64,000 nucleotides of DNA from Fontibacterium sp040404065. Its GTDB lineage: Bacteria > Pseudomonadota > Alphaproteobacteria > Pelagibacterales > Pelagibacteraceae. How positions within the stretch are numbered: position 1 is the stretch's first letter; the number at the start of each line of letters is the position of its first letter. The DNA is taken from assembly GCA_040404065.1 (NCBI GenBank), contig JBBAJM010000001.1; one strand, given 5' to 3'. The notes below the pieces were generated by a model. That model was not told the DNA's origin. It did not search any database and worked only from the letters and a program-made list of their open reading frames with translations. Positions 8,226 to 16,132 of this stretch are shown one piece after another. The position numbers and the translations under genes are program-made.

Positions 8226-10339
8226 TGAGCAAAAATACAGAAATCGCAATATTATTGCCTAGCAAAGAGGATTATTCAAAAGACTTTGCTGCTGCAGCTT
8301 CAATTTGGATAAAAGATTTTAATAGAGGTGCACTAGTTAAAAAAACAACAATTTACGGAAAGGCTAAATCTTTACCTTATTTATCAGAAAATTTTGTTAA
8401 TTTAAATAATGAATCTTTAATAGATAATAGTTATTTTTATTTAAATAGTTTTATTAAAAGATTACCAAAAAATACAAAAGTAATTGAAATTCATAACAGG
8501 CCAAATTATTTTTTTTCTCTTAAAAAAAAAGTTACTAATATAAAATTTATATTAGTATTTCATAATGATCCTAATTTATTAAAAGGATCAAGATCAATTA
8601 ATGAAAAAATAGCAATTTTAGAAAATTGTGATGAAATTATTTTTGCAAGTTCTTATATAAAAGAAAGATTTTATTATAATATGAATAATTATTTAAAGCA
8701 GAAGGGAAGAGTGATCTATCCTTCAAGCAATTACTATAACCATAATTTTAATAAAAAGATTAAAAAGAAAAAAATTATTATTTTTGTTGGAAAACTTAAT
8801 ATATCTAAGGGGTATAATATATTTGGTGATGCAGTTCTTAAAGTTTTAAACAAGTATAAAGATTGGCAAGCTATAGTTGCCGGAAATGAAAAAAGGGAAT
8901 CTTATAATTTTAACCATGAGAGACTTAAATTCTATAATTGGATTTCTCATGATAAAATTATTAATTTTTATAAAAAGTCCTCTATTTCTATCGTTCCATC
9001 TATTTGGGAAGAGCCGTTCGGTCGAACAGCTATGGAATCCTCAGATTTGGGTAATGCTGTAATAACATCGGGCAGGGGTGGATTAAAAGAAACATCCTTT
9101 AAACCAATTATTCTTAAAAAATTAGATGCCATTTCTATTGAAAAAGAAATTATAAAATTAATTAAAAGTCCAAAATTATTAAATAGAATACAAAATTTTA
9201 ACTATAGAAATAAAAAAATTAATTACTTAGATAATCTTAATGTAATAAATTCCATAAAACAGAATCTTCTCTTAAAAAAAAAAAAAAAACTTACTAATTC
9301 TAATAATAGAATATTACATATTGCAAATTTTGATGAAAAAACTCATCATAGATTATATAATATTAATATAGCCGATAAAATTAGCAATGGTTTTGCTAAA
9401 AATAACATATCGACAATTAATTTTAGTGATAGATCTTATATTAAAAGTAAATTTTTTTTATATGCTTTAGAAAATGAAGTCAAAAATATTGTTAGAAATT
9501 ATAATCCTAATCTAATTTTATTAGGTCAAACAAATTTATTGTCCTTGTCTTTTTTGCAGGAAATTAAATTTTCTAATCCAGGTTTAAGGATAGCCTTTTG
9601 GTATGAAGACTCAGTTAATAAGAATGGACCTGATTTTAATAAAAATATATCATTTTTAGAGAAGTATAAATCAGTTGTGGATCAGTATTTTGTAACAACT
9701 AACAAACATCACGTTCATACCTCTATCCCTAAAAATAAATTAAATTACATGCCTGTACCATGTTCAGTATCAGCGGAAAATCTAGATTTATACAAATTAA
9801 AAAATCATGAATTTGATATTTTTTTTGCATCTAGTCACGGGGTAAACAGGGGGGGTCTTAAAAAAAATAAAATAGATGAAAGATATAATTTTTTAAAATT
9901 GCTTTTAGAAAAATCTAAAAATATTACTTATAATTTATTTGGTTATAATAATATTTCTCCTATATGGGGAGATAAATTTTTTGATGAAATTTCAAAATGC
10001 AGATTTGGGCTAAATTTAAGCAGGGGAAATCCTATAAAACATTACTCTAGTAACAGAATCGCAACATTTATTGCAAATGGAATCCCTACTTTATTAGATC
10101 AGAATACTAAATTTAATGACTTTTTTTCTAATAAGGAAGTAATTTTTTATAAAAATATTGATGATTTGATTAATAAAATTCATTTTTATAAAAAAAACGA
10201 AAAAGCAAGAGTAAAAATAGGATTAAATGGAAAGAAAAAGTACTTCAAAATATTTAACAATCAAATTGTCGCAGATTATATTCTATGTAAAACTTTGAAA
10301 TTAAAACCAAATTTTAAATATGTGTGGGAGCAATATTAA
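8225..10339 (+). CDS. Two-domain glycosyltransferase (GT4-like plus CgeB-like)
   Basis: A 704-residue protein with two glycosyltransferase modules. Residues about 95-345 form a GT-B, family GT4-like domain: FVGKLNISKGYNIF, VAGNEKRES and the nucleotide-sugar motif VPSIWEEPFGRTAMESSDLGNAVI. After a lysine-rich linker (about 350-360), residues about 362-700 resemble CgeB/spore-maturation-type glycosyltransferases: LHIANFDEKTHHRL, FWYEDSV, FGLNLSRGNPIKHYSSNRIATFIANGIPTLL. No membrane segment is seen, so it is probably cytoplasmic and builds a surface glycan or glycolipid. The acceptor is unknown and no polysaccharide cluster surrounds it. It is translationally coupled to the MBL gene and ends the run before the recombinase. 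Confidence 0.82.
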   Translation: MSKNTEIAILLPSKEDYSKDFAAAASIWIKDFNRGALVKKTTIYGKAKSLPYLSENFVNLNNESLIDNSYFYLNSFIKRLPKNTKVIEIHNRPNYFFSLKKKVTNIKFILVFHNDPNLLKGSRSINEKIAILENCDEIIFASSYIKERFYYNMNNYLKQKGRVIYPSSNYYNHNFNKKIKKKKIIIFVGKLNISKGYNIFGDAVLKVLNKYKDWQAIVAGNEKRESYNFNHERLKFYNWISHDKIINFYKKSSISIVPSIWEEPFGRTAMESSDLGNAVITSGRGGLKETSFKPIILKKLDAISIEKEIIKLIKSPKLLNRIQNFNYRNKKINYLDNLNVINSIKQNLLLKKKKKLTNSNNRILHIANFDEKTHHRLYNINIADKISNGFAKNNISTINFSDRSYIKSKFFLYALENEVKNIVRNYNPNLILLGQTNLLSLSFLQEIKFSNPGLRIAFWYEDSVNKNGPDFNKNISFLEKYKSVVDQYFVTTNKHHVHTSIPKNKLNYMPVPCSVSAENLDLYKLKNHEFDIFFASSHGVNRGGLKKNKIDERYNFLKLLLEKSKNITYNLFGYNNISPIWGDKFFDEISKCRFGLNLSRGNPIKHYSSNRIATFIANGIPTLLDQNTKFNDFFSNKEVIFYKNIDDLINKIHFYKKNEKARVKIGLNGKKKYFKIFNNQIVADYILCKTLKLKPNFKYVWEQY

Positions 10340-10361
10340 AGAATAAACGTTAGAAATTATA

Positions 10362-11279
10362 TTATAAATCTATTTTTGATAAAGCGTTATTTTTAAATAA
10401 ATTAGACTCTTTTATATACCTTCTTACCATTTGAGTAGTTTTGTGACCCGTCATATTCATAATACTTTTTTCATCAGCCCCTGATCCTGCCGCTACTGTT
10501 GCAAAACCAGATCTCAAACTATGTCCAGAGTATTTTTTTGAATCAAATCCAGCTGCGGATAAATATTTTTTAATTAAAATTGCTACCATTTTATCTGAGA
10601 TATCGAAGACAAAACCTTTTTTTAATTCAGAGATTTCAATCCATTTTTTTAAAAAAATAACGGGGCAAAAATTTTCATCTTTAAAATAGGGTATAGCCTT
10701 AATCATTCCTTCTCCTGATTGATCAGTTTTAGATCTTTTGATAAAAATTTTTACACCTTCTTTTGTAAACTCCAAGTCTTCATGATCAATATTAACAAGC
10801 TCAGATCTTCTAAAGCCACCTGAAAATCCAATTAATATTAAGGCTTTGTCTCTATTCTTTCTTGATTCATCTTTTTCTGATTTTTCAATAATATTAATAA
10901 TTTCTTTTAACTCGTTAATTAAAATTGGTTTTTTAGATTTCTGAAATACACCCTTTTTTCTTTGTATTCCCATTAAATTTTCAATAATAAGTGGATGTTT
11001 AATATCTATATAGAGCCCTTTAACCTTGTGAATTACACTAATAGAAGCCAATCTACGTTTTAATGTACTTACTTTTGAAGTTGATGACAGTTGAGTTATA
11101 TAGAACGAAACAACCTTAGGCTGAGCTGGTAATGCATTAAAATTGTTTTTTTTGCAAAAATCAAGAAAGTGGTTAAAGTCAGATTTGTAAGCTCTAATTG
11201 TATTGGCTGATTTGGACGATTTAATATTGTCCAAAGTCTCTATTTCAATAGAACTCAAATCTTTAACTAAATTTGACAT
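10362..11279 (-). CDS. Tyrosine recombinase / integrase
   Basis: From the ATG at 11279 this is a 305-residue tyrosine recombinase with a SAM-like DNA-binding N-terminal domain (about 1-110) and a catalytic domain. Visible catalytic residues are Arg in GGFRRSEL (about R157), a Lys in KRSKTDQSG, H253-S-L-R256 (GHSLRSGF), H279 (MTGHKT) and the nucleophile Y288 (RRYIKES). An in-frame ATG at 11324 would add 15 residues but lies upstream of the likely transcription start, inside the promoter. The family cuts and rejoins DNA at short inverted-repeat core sites; such a repeat lies directly upstream. No tRNA gene or prophage adjoins it, so its target is unknown. Confidence 0.9.
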   Translation of the reverse strand: MSNLVKDLSSIEIETLDNIKSSKSANTIRAYKSDFNHFLDFCKKNNFNALPAQPKVVSFYITQLSSTSKVSTLKRRLASISVIHKVKGLYIDIKHPLIIENLMGIQRKKGVFQKSKKPILINELKEIINIIEKSEKDESRKNRDKALILIGFSGGFRRSELVNIDHEDLEFTKEGVKIFIKRSKTDQSGEGMIKAIPYFKDENFCPVIFLKKWIEISELKKGFVFDISDKMVAILIKKYLSAAGFDSKKYSGHSLRSGFATVAAGSGADEKSIMNMTGHKTTQMVRRYIKESNLFKNNALSKIDL

Positions 11280-11281
11280 AA

Positions 11282-11310
11282 ATTTCCGATAACCTTTAAT
11301 TATCGGAAAT
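11282..11310. repeat. Perfect 11-7-11 bp inverted repeat upstream of the recombinase (candidate core/operator site)
   Basis: ATTTCCGATAA (11282-11292) and TTATCGGAAAT (11300-11310) are exact reverse complements around a 7-bp asymmetric spacer CCTTTAA. Arm and spacer lengths match tyrosine-recombinase core sites in general (dif arms 11 bp with 6-bp spacer, lox 13-8-13). The right arm overlaps the -10 box of the recombinase promoter by two bases, and the left arm ends two bases before its ATG. In RNA the same bases would form a hairpin with the AAAGG of the Shine-Dalgarno-like sequence in the loop. Confidence 0.75.
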
Positions 11311-11337
11311 ATTAATACAACCATAAATTGATGTCAA
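11309..11337 (-). promoter_or_regulatory. Consensus sigma70-type promoter of the recombinase gene
   Basis: On the minus strand TTGACA (337-332 of the 11 kb region, 11337-11332) is followed after exactly 17 nt by TAATAT (11314-11309). This predicts a transcription start near 11302, inside the inverted repeat, and so favours the ATG at 11279 over the one at 11324. It is the clearest promoter I could read in the window. Confidence 0.7.
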
Positions 11338-11367
11338 TATCTAACAAAACAGTTATTTATCATTATA

Positions 11368-11679
11368 ATGCTACTTAAATTTGATAACTTTTAAATTAAG
11401 CTCAATTTAAATAACTCTGAAACAGCAATTAAATTAGCCAAATTAAGCTCATTTAAGGCTCAAATAAACACTTGGGGCGAAGAGATATGCTTCTAGACCA
11501 CTAATCTAGGAATTAAACCAGATTAAAAAGCTAGAGATATATTCACTTTTGGCGAAGTTGCTCACTGGTATGAAGGTCATTCAATAGCAATTGGCTTTGG
11601 AAAAACGCCAGTTTCTATAGAAAACGAAATAAGACTAGTCTCAAAAGTCAATGTTTTCGCTATTTTATCACATCCATAA
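11368..11679 (+). pseudogene. Cyclophilin-like domain protein (DUF3830-like), inactivated by three in-frame stops
   Basis: One reading frame from an ATG at 11368 to a TAA at 11677 gives about 103 codons interrupted by TAA (11392), TAG (11494) and TAA (11524), with no frameshift. The text still looks like a small bacterial cyclophilin-like protein: SSFKAQINTWGEEICF, then FGEVAHWYEGHSIAIGFGKT, then PVSIENEIRLVSKVNVFA. These match the family pattern A-NxWGxEIYF, GEVxYWxxGxxxxIxFGxTPxS, DEIRxxSxVNV. The family's substrate role is unclear. The intact 3' half and single frame suggest fairly recent decay. The 5' quarter is weakest, and the true original start is uncertain. Confidence 0.7.
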
Positions 11680-11913
11680 AAATACTTAATAATCTCAAAA
11701 AGCTTAATAAAAATGATAAATTAAGCATCATAATATAAGTATTTATGTTATTTAAAAAAGTGTTATAAAACATATACTTAATTATATAACTTAAAGTATT
11801 ACATTAGTATATAGTATACATTATAATATAATAAATAATACGCACTTTCTGTTTTTTTTATCCATACTTGAGACTACCTAATTAGTTAATAAAGCACTAT
11901 TAAGTTAATAATA
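11680..11913. other. AT-rich intergenic spacer with two inverted repeats
   Basis: With the pseudogene and the recombinase control region this completes the only gene-free stretch over 300 nt. I see no reading frame of note. It holds a 7-bp inverted repeat GCTTAAT/ATTAAGC (11702-11708 and 11720-11726) and a longer imperfect one with arms TAAGTAT-tt-ATGTT and AACATATACTTA (11736-11749 and 11769-11780). The rest is nearly pure A/T up to the EamA gene, whose promoter probably lies here but cannot be fixed by eye. Confidence 0.5.
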
Positions 11914-12777
11914 ATGTCGATTTTAAATAGTATTAGCATCGTAATAATTTTTAGCATTACTTGGTCCAGTGCATTTATTGTAGGAAAAATAGGCTTATTT
12001 TACATAAATGAATACGCTTTGCTTTCATCACGTTTCTTTATTGCTTCTTTAATTCTCCTGCCGGTCTGGCTTATTAAGAAAAATATTAAAAATAAAAAAG
12101 GGATAATAAAAGATGGAATTATATTGGGGTTGTTAAATAACGTGATTTATTTAGGACTTATTTTTTCTTCTTTAAATTACATTTCTCCAGAATTAGTGAC
12201 TATCATTGCAAGCTGCTCTCCTTTTATAACATGCATTATTGTATGGATTACAAAAGTTGAAAAATTTAGTTACACAGTTTTACTTGGTATAATATTAGGT
12301 TTTCTTGGAGTTTTATTAATAACTACTTATCGTCCAGTTGGAAGTATTGAACCTATTGGGATTTTACAAGCATTTGTAGGAACTGTAGGTTTTTCAATTG
12401 CAACTATTTATTATAAAAAAAATTCCATATCTCATAATCCTCAGCTAATTAATTTTTGGCAATCGATTACTGCTGCCGTAGTCTTGCTACCGTTTGCCCT
12501 ATATTTCACAAAGGAAAACACAGTGATAACAAAAGAATTAATTTTATCAATTTTATATTTAGTCATTGTAGTAACTATTGGAAGTATGTGGTTGTGGTTA
12601 ATTATTATTAAAAACTTAGGAGCGTCCGTAGCTTCCAGCGCTCATCTTTTAAATCCAGCTATTGGGTTAATATTAGCCTATATTTTCTTTCAAAAAGAAT
12701 TTTTGCTTACCGATTGGATAGGAATTTTAGTAATTACAACAGGTCTTTTTATAGTAACTCGTTTCAAAAAAAATTAA
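11914..12777 (+). CDS. EamA/DMT-superfamily transporter
   Basis: A 287-residue integral membrane protein with ten predicted transmembrane helices in two EamA repeats (about 5-135 and 145-285). The first begins FSITWSSAFIVGKIG, a typical EamA start, with SPELVTIIASCSPFITCI; the second holds GASVASSAHLLNPAIGLILAYIFF. The superfamily exports metabolites, amino acids or drugs across the inner membrane; the substrate is not predictable here. It stands alone next to the recombinase/pseudogene segment and may be accessory, though its base composition looks like that of its neighbours. Confidence 0.87.
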   Translation: MSILNSISIVIIFSITWSSAFIVGKIGLFYINEYALLSSRFFIASLILLPVWLIKKNIKNKKGIIKDGIILGLLNNVIYLGLIFSSLNYISPELVTIIASCSPFITCIIVWITKVEKFSYTVLLGIILGFLGVLLITTYRPVGSIEPIGILQAFVGTVGFSIATIYYKKNSISHNPQLINFWQSITAAVVLLPFALYFTKENTVITKELILSILYLVIVVTIGSMWLWLIIIKNLGASVASSAHLLNPAIGLILAYIFFQKEFLLTDWIGILVITTGLFIVTRFKKN

Positions 12778-12787
12778 AAGAAATAGA

Positions 12788-13396
12788 CTATTTAAGCTCC
12801 CCTATCGCTCCAACGGAAATAATAAACTTCATAGCATTTTCGAAATTCATATTTAAATAAATAATATCTTTTTTTGGAATTAAAACTAAAAAACCACTAG
12901 TTGGATTTGGCGTTGTTGGAATAAAAACATTTACTAACGTGTCGTTAATTTTTGAAGATATCGGCTTACTATTCTCATTTGTAGCAAACCCTACAGCCCA
13001 AGAACCTGATCTTGGAAACTCGATAAGAACAACTTTTTTATTGTTAGAGCCATCTTCTGCTGACTTAAAACTTTTAGTAAATTGAGTTGCTCCAGAATAA
13101 ACTGAGCGTAAAACTGGTATTTTTTCTAATAAATGTTCACCCAAAGATAATATTTTTTTTCCAAAATAACTCAATGAAACAAAGCCTATTAACACTGTGA
13201 TTAAGACAGCTATCAATATTTCTAATCCCGGAATTCTAAAAGTAAGATACTTGTTAGGGTTAATAGCATCAGGAACAATACGAGAAAAAATATCGACAAC
13301 AAAAAATGTTAGATATATTGTTACAAATATTGGTATTAAGGTTATTATCCCAGCTAAAAAATAATTTCTAAGCTTTGTAATTAAAGATGCATTCAT
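12788..13396 (-). CDS. DUF502 family membrane protein
   Basis: A 202-residue protein with two N-terminal transmembrane helices (about 12-34 and 55-80) and a soluble C-terminal half containing the DUF502 signatures IPVLRSVYSGATQFTKSF, VLIEFPRSGSWAVGFAT and VFIPTTPNPTSGFLVLIP. Function is not established. It converges with the EamA gene (10 nt gap) and is divergent from the M48 protease gene across about 60 nt. Confidence 0.88.
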   Translation of the reverse strand: MNASLITKLRNYFLAGIITLIPIFVTIYLTFFVVDIFSRIVPDAINPNKYLTFRIPGLEILIAVLITVLIGFVSLSYFGKKILSLGEHLLEKIPVLRSVYSGATQFTKSFKSAEDGSNNKKVVLIEFPRSGSWAVGFATNENSKPISSKINDTLVNVFIPTTPNPTSGFLVLIPKKDIIYLNMNFENAMKFIISVGAIGELK

Positions 13397-13455
13397 GATA
13401 ACTTTATAAAAATTAACATTTTATTACCAAGATTCATAATTAAAATATTAAAAGA

Positions 13456-14280
13456 ATGAATAGAAGAGATTTTTTATCCATATCAGGCTGTTGTTGTGGT
13501 GGTTTTTTATTAACAAGTTGTGCCACTGCTCCACTTACAGGAAGGCAACAATTAACCATATTGCCTGAGTCTATGATTAATAGTCAAGCAATAGGAGCTT
13601 ACAAACAAGTAAAAGCTAAAGCAAAATTGATTACTGATAAAGATAAATTGGATCCAATAGTCGCTGTTGGAAATAAAATTGAAAAAGCTATTAAACATTA
13701 CTTCAAAAGTAAAAATTTAAAAGATCCAACAGAGCATTACGATTGGGAGTATATTTTAATTGATGAGCCAAAAACTTTAAACGCTTGGTGCATGCCTGGA
13801 GGAAAAATTGCAGTATACACAGGAATTCTTGAAATTACGAAAGATGACGATGGTCTCGCTATTGTTATGGGTCATGAGATTGGTCATGCTGTCGCTAGAC
13901 ATTCATTAGAAAGAGCAAGCGCAGCCTTGGCTGTGAACGTTGGCGCTATAGCTGCGGATATATTTACCGGTGGAGCGGTAAGTAGAACTATGAATACTAT
14001 AGGACAAACTGGTTTTGATCCAATAAGTATCGGTATTTTTAATCCTTTTAGTCGTCAACAAGAGTCTGAGGCTGATTATTTAGGAATAATATTTGCAAAT
14101 CTTTGTGGCTACGATATTTCAGCTTCAATTAAAGTTTGGGAACGTATGCAGGAAAAAATGAAAGGAAAAGAAATTCCTCAATTTTTAAGTACCCACCCTT
14201 CTTCTGGAACTAGAATTAATGATTTAAGATTATTAATTCCTAAAGTTAAAATCGAATACCCCAAAATTGAAAATCTGTAG
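13456..14280 (+). CDS. M48-family zinc metalloprotease, probable Tat-exported lipoprotein
   Basis: A 274-residue peptidase. The N-terminus MNRRDFLSISG has a twin-arginine pattern, and LLTSC (C22) is a lipobox; three further cysteines (C12-C14) lie before it. The zinc site is H140-E141-IG-H144 (MGHEIGHAVARHS), with the downstream Glu ligand in QESEADYLG. Similar M48 lipoproteins (LoiP/BepA/YcaL group) help quality control of outer-membrane proteins. It is divergent from the DUF502 gene, with tRNA-Lys convergent downstream. The exact subgroup is not clear. Confidence 0.87.
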   Translation: MNRRDFLSISGCCCGGFLLTSCATAPLTGRQQLTILPESMINSQAIGAYKQVKAKAKLITDKDKLDPIVAVGNKIEKAIKHYFKSKNLKDPTEHYDWEYILIDEPKTLNAWCMPGGKIAVYTGILEITKDDDGLAIVMGHEIGHAVARHSLERASAALAVNVGAIAADIFTGGAVSRTMNTIGQTGFDPISIGIFNPFSRQQESEADYLGIIFANLCGYDISASIKVWERMQEKMKGKEIPQFLSTHPSSGTRINDLRLLIPKVKIEYPKIENL

Positions 14281-14318
14281 ATTACTAATTAAATAGTAAT
14301 TTTTTATTATCAGATTTA

Positions 14319-14394
<76 letters not shown>

Positions 14395-14440
14395 ATAAAG
14401 AACGGTTTATATAGATTAACCTTGATTTGAAAGCAATATT

Positions 14441-15556
14441 TTAATCATTCCAATCAAATAATTCATAATATTTTTTGTAAAACTCATCAAATTTATTTTC
14501 TTTAATTGAAATACGAATTTTTTTCATCAAATCTTGATAAAAAGCAATGTTATGCCAAGTTAACAACATTGAACCGAGTATCTCATTTGAATTAACCAAA
14601 TGATTTAGATAATTTCTAGAATAAGAATTGGATGCTGGGCAATCAATTGATTTATCTAATGGATCTTCATCTTTTGCATATTTTGCATTTCTGATATTGA
14701 TTTTGCCTTGCCATGTAAATGCAAGACCAGTTCTTCCTGATCTAGTGGGCAGTACACAATCAAACATATCTATTCCACGTTTAACTGCCCCTAAAATATC
14801 TTGTGGCATCCCTACGCCCATTAAATAATGAGGTTTGTCTTTGGGAAGTATGTCATTAACCGCTTCAACAGATTCAAACATCTCAGATTGATCCTCACCC
14901 ACAGCTAATCCTCCAAGTGCATATCCGTCAAAATCTATATCTATTAATTTCATTAAACATTCTCTTCTTAAATCTTTAAATATTCCACCCTGAGTAATTC
15001 CAAACAACCATTTAGATTCTTGATTACCAAATTTTTTTTTACATCTTTCAGCCCACCTTAATGACAAATTCATAGAATTTTTAATCTTTTCTTTATCGGA
15101 GGAATATTTAGGACATTCATCTAAAACCATTACAATGTCTGAATTTAAATTTAATTGTATTTCTATACTTTCCTCAGGTGTTAAAAAAAATTTCTTACCA
15201 TCTATATGTGAATTAAAAGTTACGCCTTCTTCTGTAACTTTGGAAATTTTAGACAAAGACATAACCTGAAATCCTCCAGAATCTGTAAGAATTGGAAGAT
15301 CACAATTCATGAATTGGTGCAGACCTCCAGCTTGTTTTATCCTTTCAATTCCAGGCCTTAACATTAAATGATATGTGTTTCCTAAAATTATTTGTGATCC
15401 GGTTTTTTTGACTTGATCAACATACATGGCCTTTACAGTGCCTGCCGTACCCACAGGCATAAAAGCTGGCGTGTCTATTTCTCCTCTGGAGGTAATAATT
15501 TTTCCAAGGCGAGCACCACTATTTTCATTTAATAAATTAAATGAAATTGATTTCAT
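14441..15556 (-). CDS. tgt: tRNA-guanine transglycosylase (Tgt)
   Basis: A 371-residue TIM-barrel enzyme that exchanges G34 for preQ1 in tRNAs with GUN anticodons. Seen: LTDSGGFQVMSL (catalytic Asp region), GGLAVGE, the nucleophile Asp in DMFDCVLPTRSGR and the insertion signature INIRNAKYAKDEDPLD. The bacterial zinc site CxCxxC...H is degenerate: where E. coli has ECDCYTC, this protein has S-I-D-C306-P-A-S309, so only one of three cysteines remains, with the later His in LTWHN. The base sequence at 14624-14650 reads clearly. The gene is followed by tRNA-Lys, and the cyclophilin gene ends 12 nt upstream. Confidence 0.95.
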   Translation of the reverse strand: MKSISFNLLNENSGARLGKIITSRGEIDTPAFMPVGTAGTVKAMYVDQVKKTGSQIILGNTYHLMLRPGIERIKQAGGLHQFMNCDLPILTDSGGFQVMSLSKISKVTEEGVTFNSHIDGKKFFLTPEESIEIQLNLNSDIVMVLDECPKYSSDKEKIKNSMNLSLRWAERCKKKFGNQESKWLFGITQGGIFKDLRRECLMKLIDIDFDGYALGGLAVGEDQSEMFESVEAVNDILPKDKPHYLMGVGMPQDILGAVKRGIDMFDCVLPTRSGRTGLAFTWQGKINIRNAKYAKDEDPLDKSIDCPASNSYSRNYLNHLVNSNEILGSMLLTWHNIAFYQDLMKKIRISIKENKFDEFYKKYYELFDWND

Positions 15557-15568
15557 TATGATTAATTT

Positions 15569-16132
15569 TTATTTTACAGATCTAAAACTTATTATTATGT
15601 CTGGATTACTAACGGCTCCTGATCCCGGGACGCCTCTTTTAATTTTATCAACAAATTCAATTCCAGAAACAACTTTTCCAAACACAGTATAATTTCTGTC
15701 TAAGAAAGGATGTGAATCAAAACAAATGAAAAATTGACTATTTGCGCTATCTGGACTTTGTGATCTTGCCATAGATAAGGTTCCTCTTTGATGAGGAATG
15801 TTATTAAATTCAGCTTTTAAGTCCGACTGGTCTGACCCACCTGTTCCTACCATCTGAGAATTAAATTCTGCTTTTGTGTTTCCAAATTTTACATCTCCTG
15901 TTTGAGCCATAAAACCATCGATCACTCTATGAAAAGCAATACCGTCATATTTTCCAGAGTCAGCTAGTTCTTTAATTCTTTTTACGTGATTTGGAGCGAT
16001 TTCATCAAAAAGTTCAATTTTAACTTCTCCATATTTTAATTTCATTATCATAAAAGTTTTTTCCTTAGATTGACTGTTGTTTGTAAATAAAAATATAAAT
16101 AAAGTTAAGGTAAAAATGATTTTTTTAAACAT
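15569..16132 (-). CDS. Exported peptidyl-prolyl cis-trans isomerase (cyclophilin type)
   Basis: A 187-residue cyclophilin with a signal peptide (about residues 1-22, ending near NNSQSKEK), so periplasmic. The fold signatures are present: FHRVIDGFMAQTGDV, the catalytic Arg in that motif, LSMARSQSPDSANSQFFIC and LDRNYTVFGKVVSG. It assists folding by isomerising X-Pro bonds. Its ATG overlaps the coaD stop by one base and tgt follows after 12 nt, so coaD-ppi-tgt form one minus-strand operon behind tRNA-Pro. Confidence 0.93.
   Translation of the reverse strand: MFKKIIFTLTLFIFLFTNNSQSKEKTFMIMKLKYGEVKIELFDEIAPNHVKRIKELADSGKYDGIAFHRVIDGFMAQTGDVKFGNTKAEFNSQMVGTGGSDQSDLKAEFNNIPHQRGTLSMARSQSPDSANSQFFICFDSHPFLDRNYTVFGKVVSGIEFVDKIKRGVPGSGAVSNPDIIISFRSVK

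Noticed and set aside
11280..11324. Upstream ATG for the recombinase
   Set aside because: It lies between the -35 and -10 boxes of the consensus promoter and upstream of the predicted transcript start.
11393..11451. 12-bp direct repeat AAATTAAGCTCA (11393 and 11440)
   Set aside because: Low-complexity AT-rich match within the decayed gene; no sign that it bounds an element.
11368..11679. Stop-codon recoding in the cyclophilin-like frame
   Set aside because: Both TAA and TAG occur, no recoding signal is seen, and all other genes here use these codons as stops. A pseudogene is simpler.
15097..15107. Partial copy of the recombinase repeat arm (TTATCGGA) inside tgt
   Set aside because: Only eight bases match and there is no inverted partner nearby; expected by chance.
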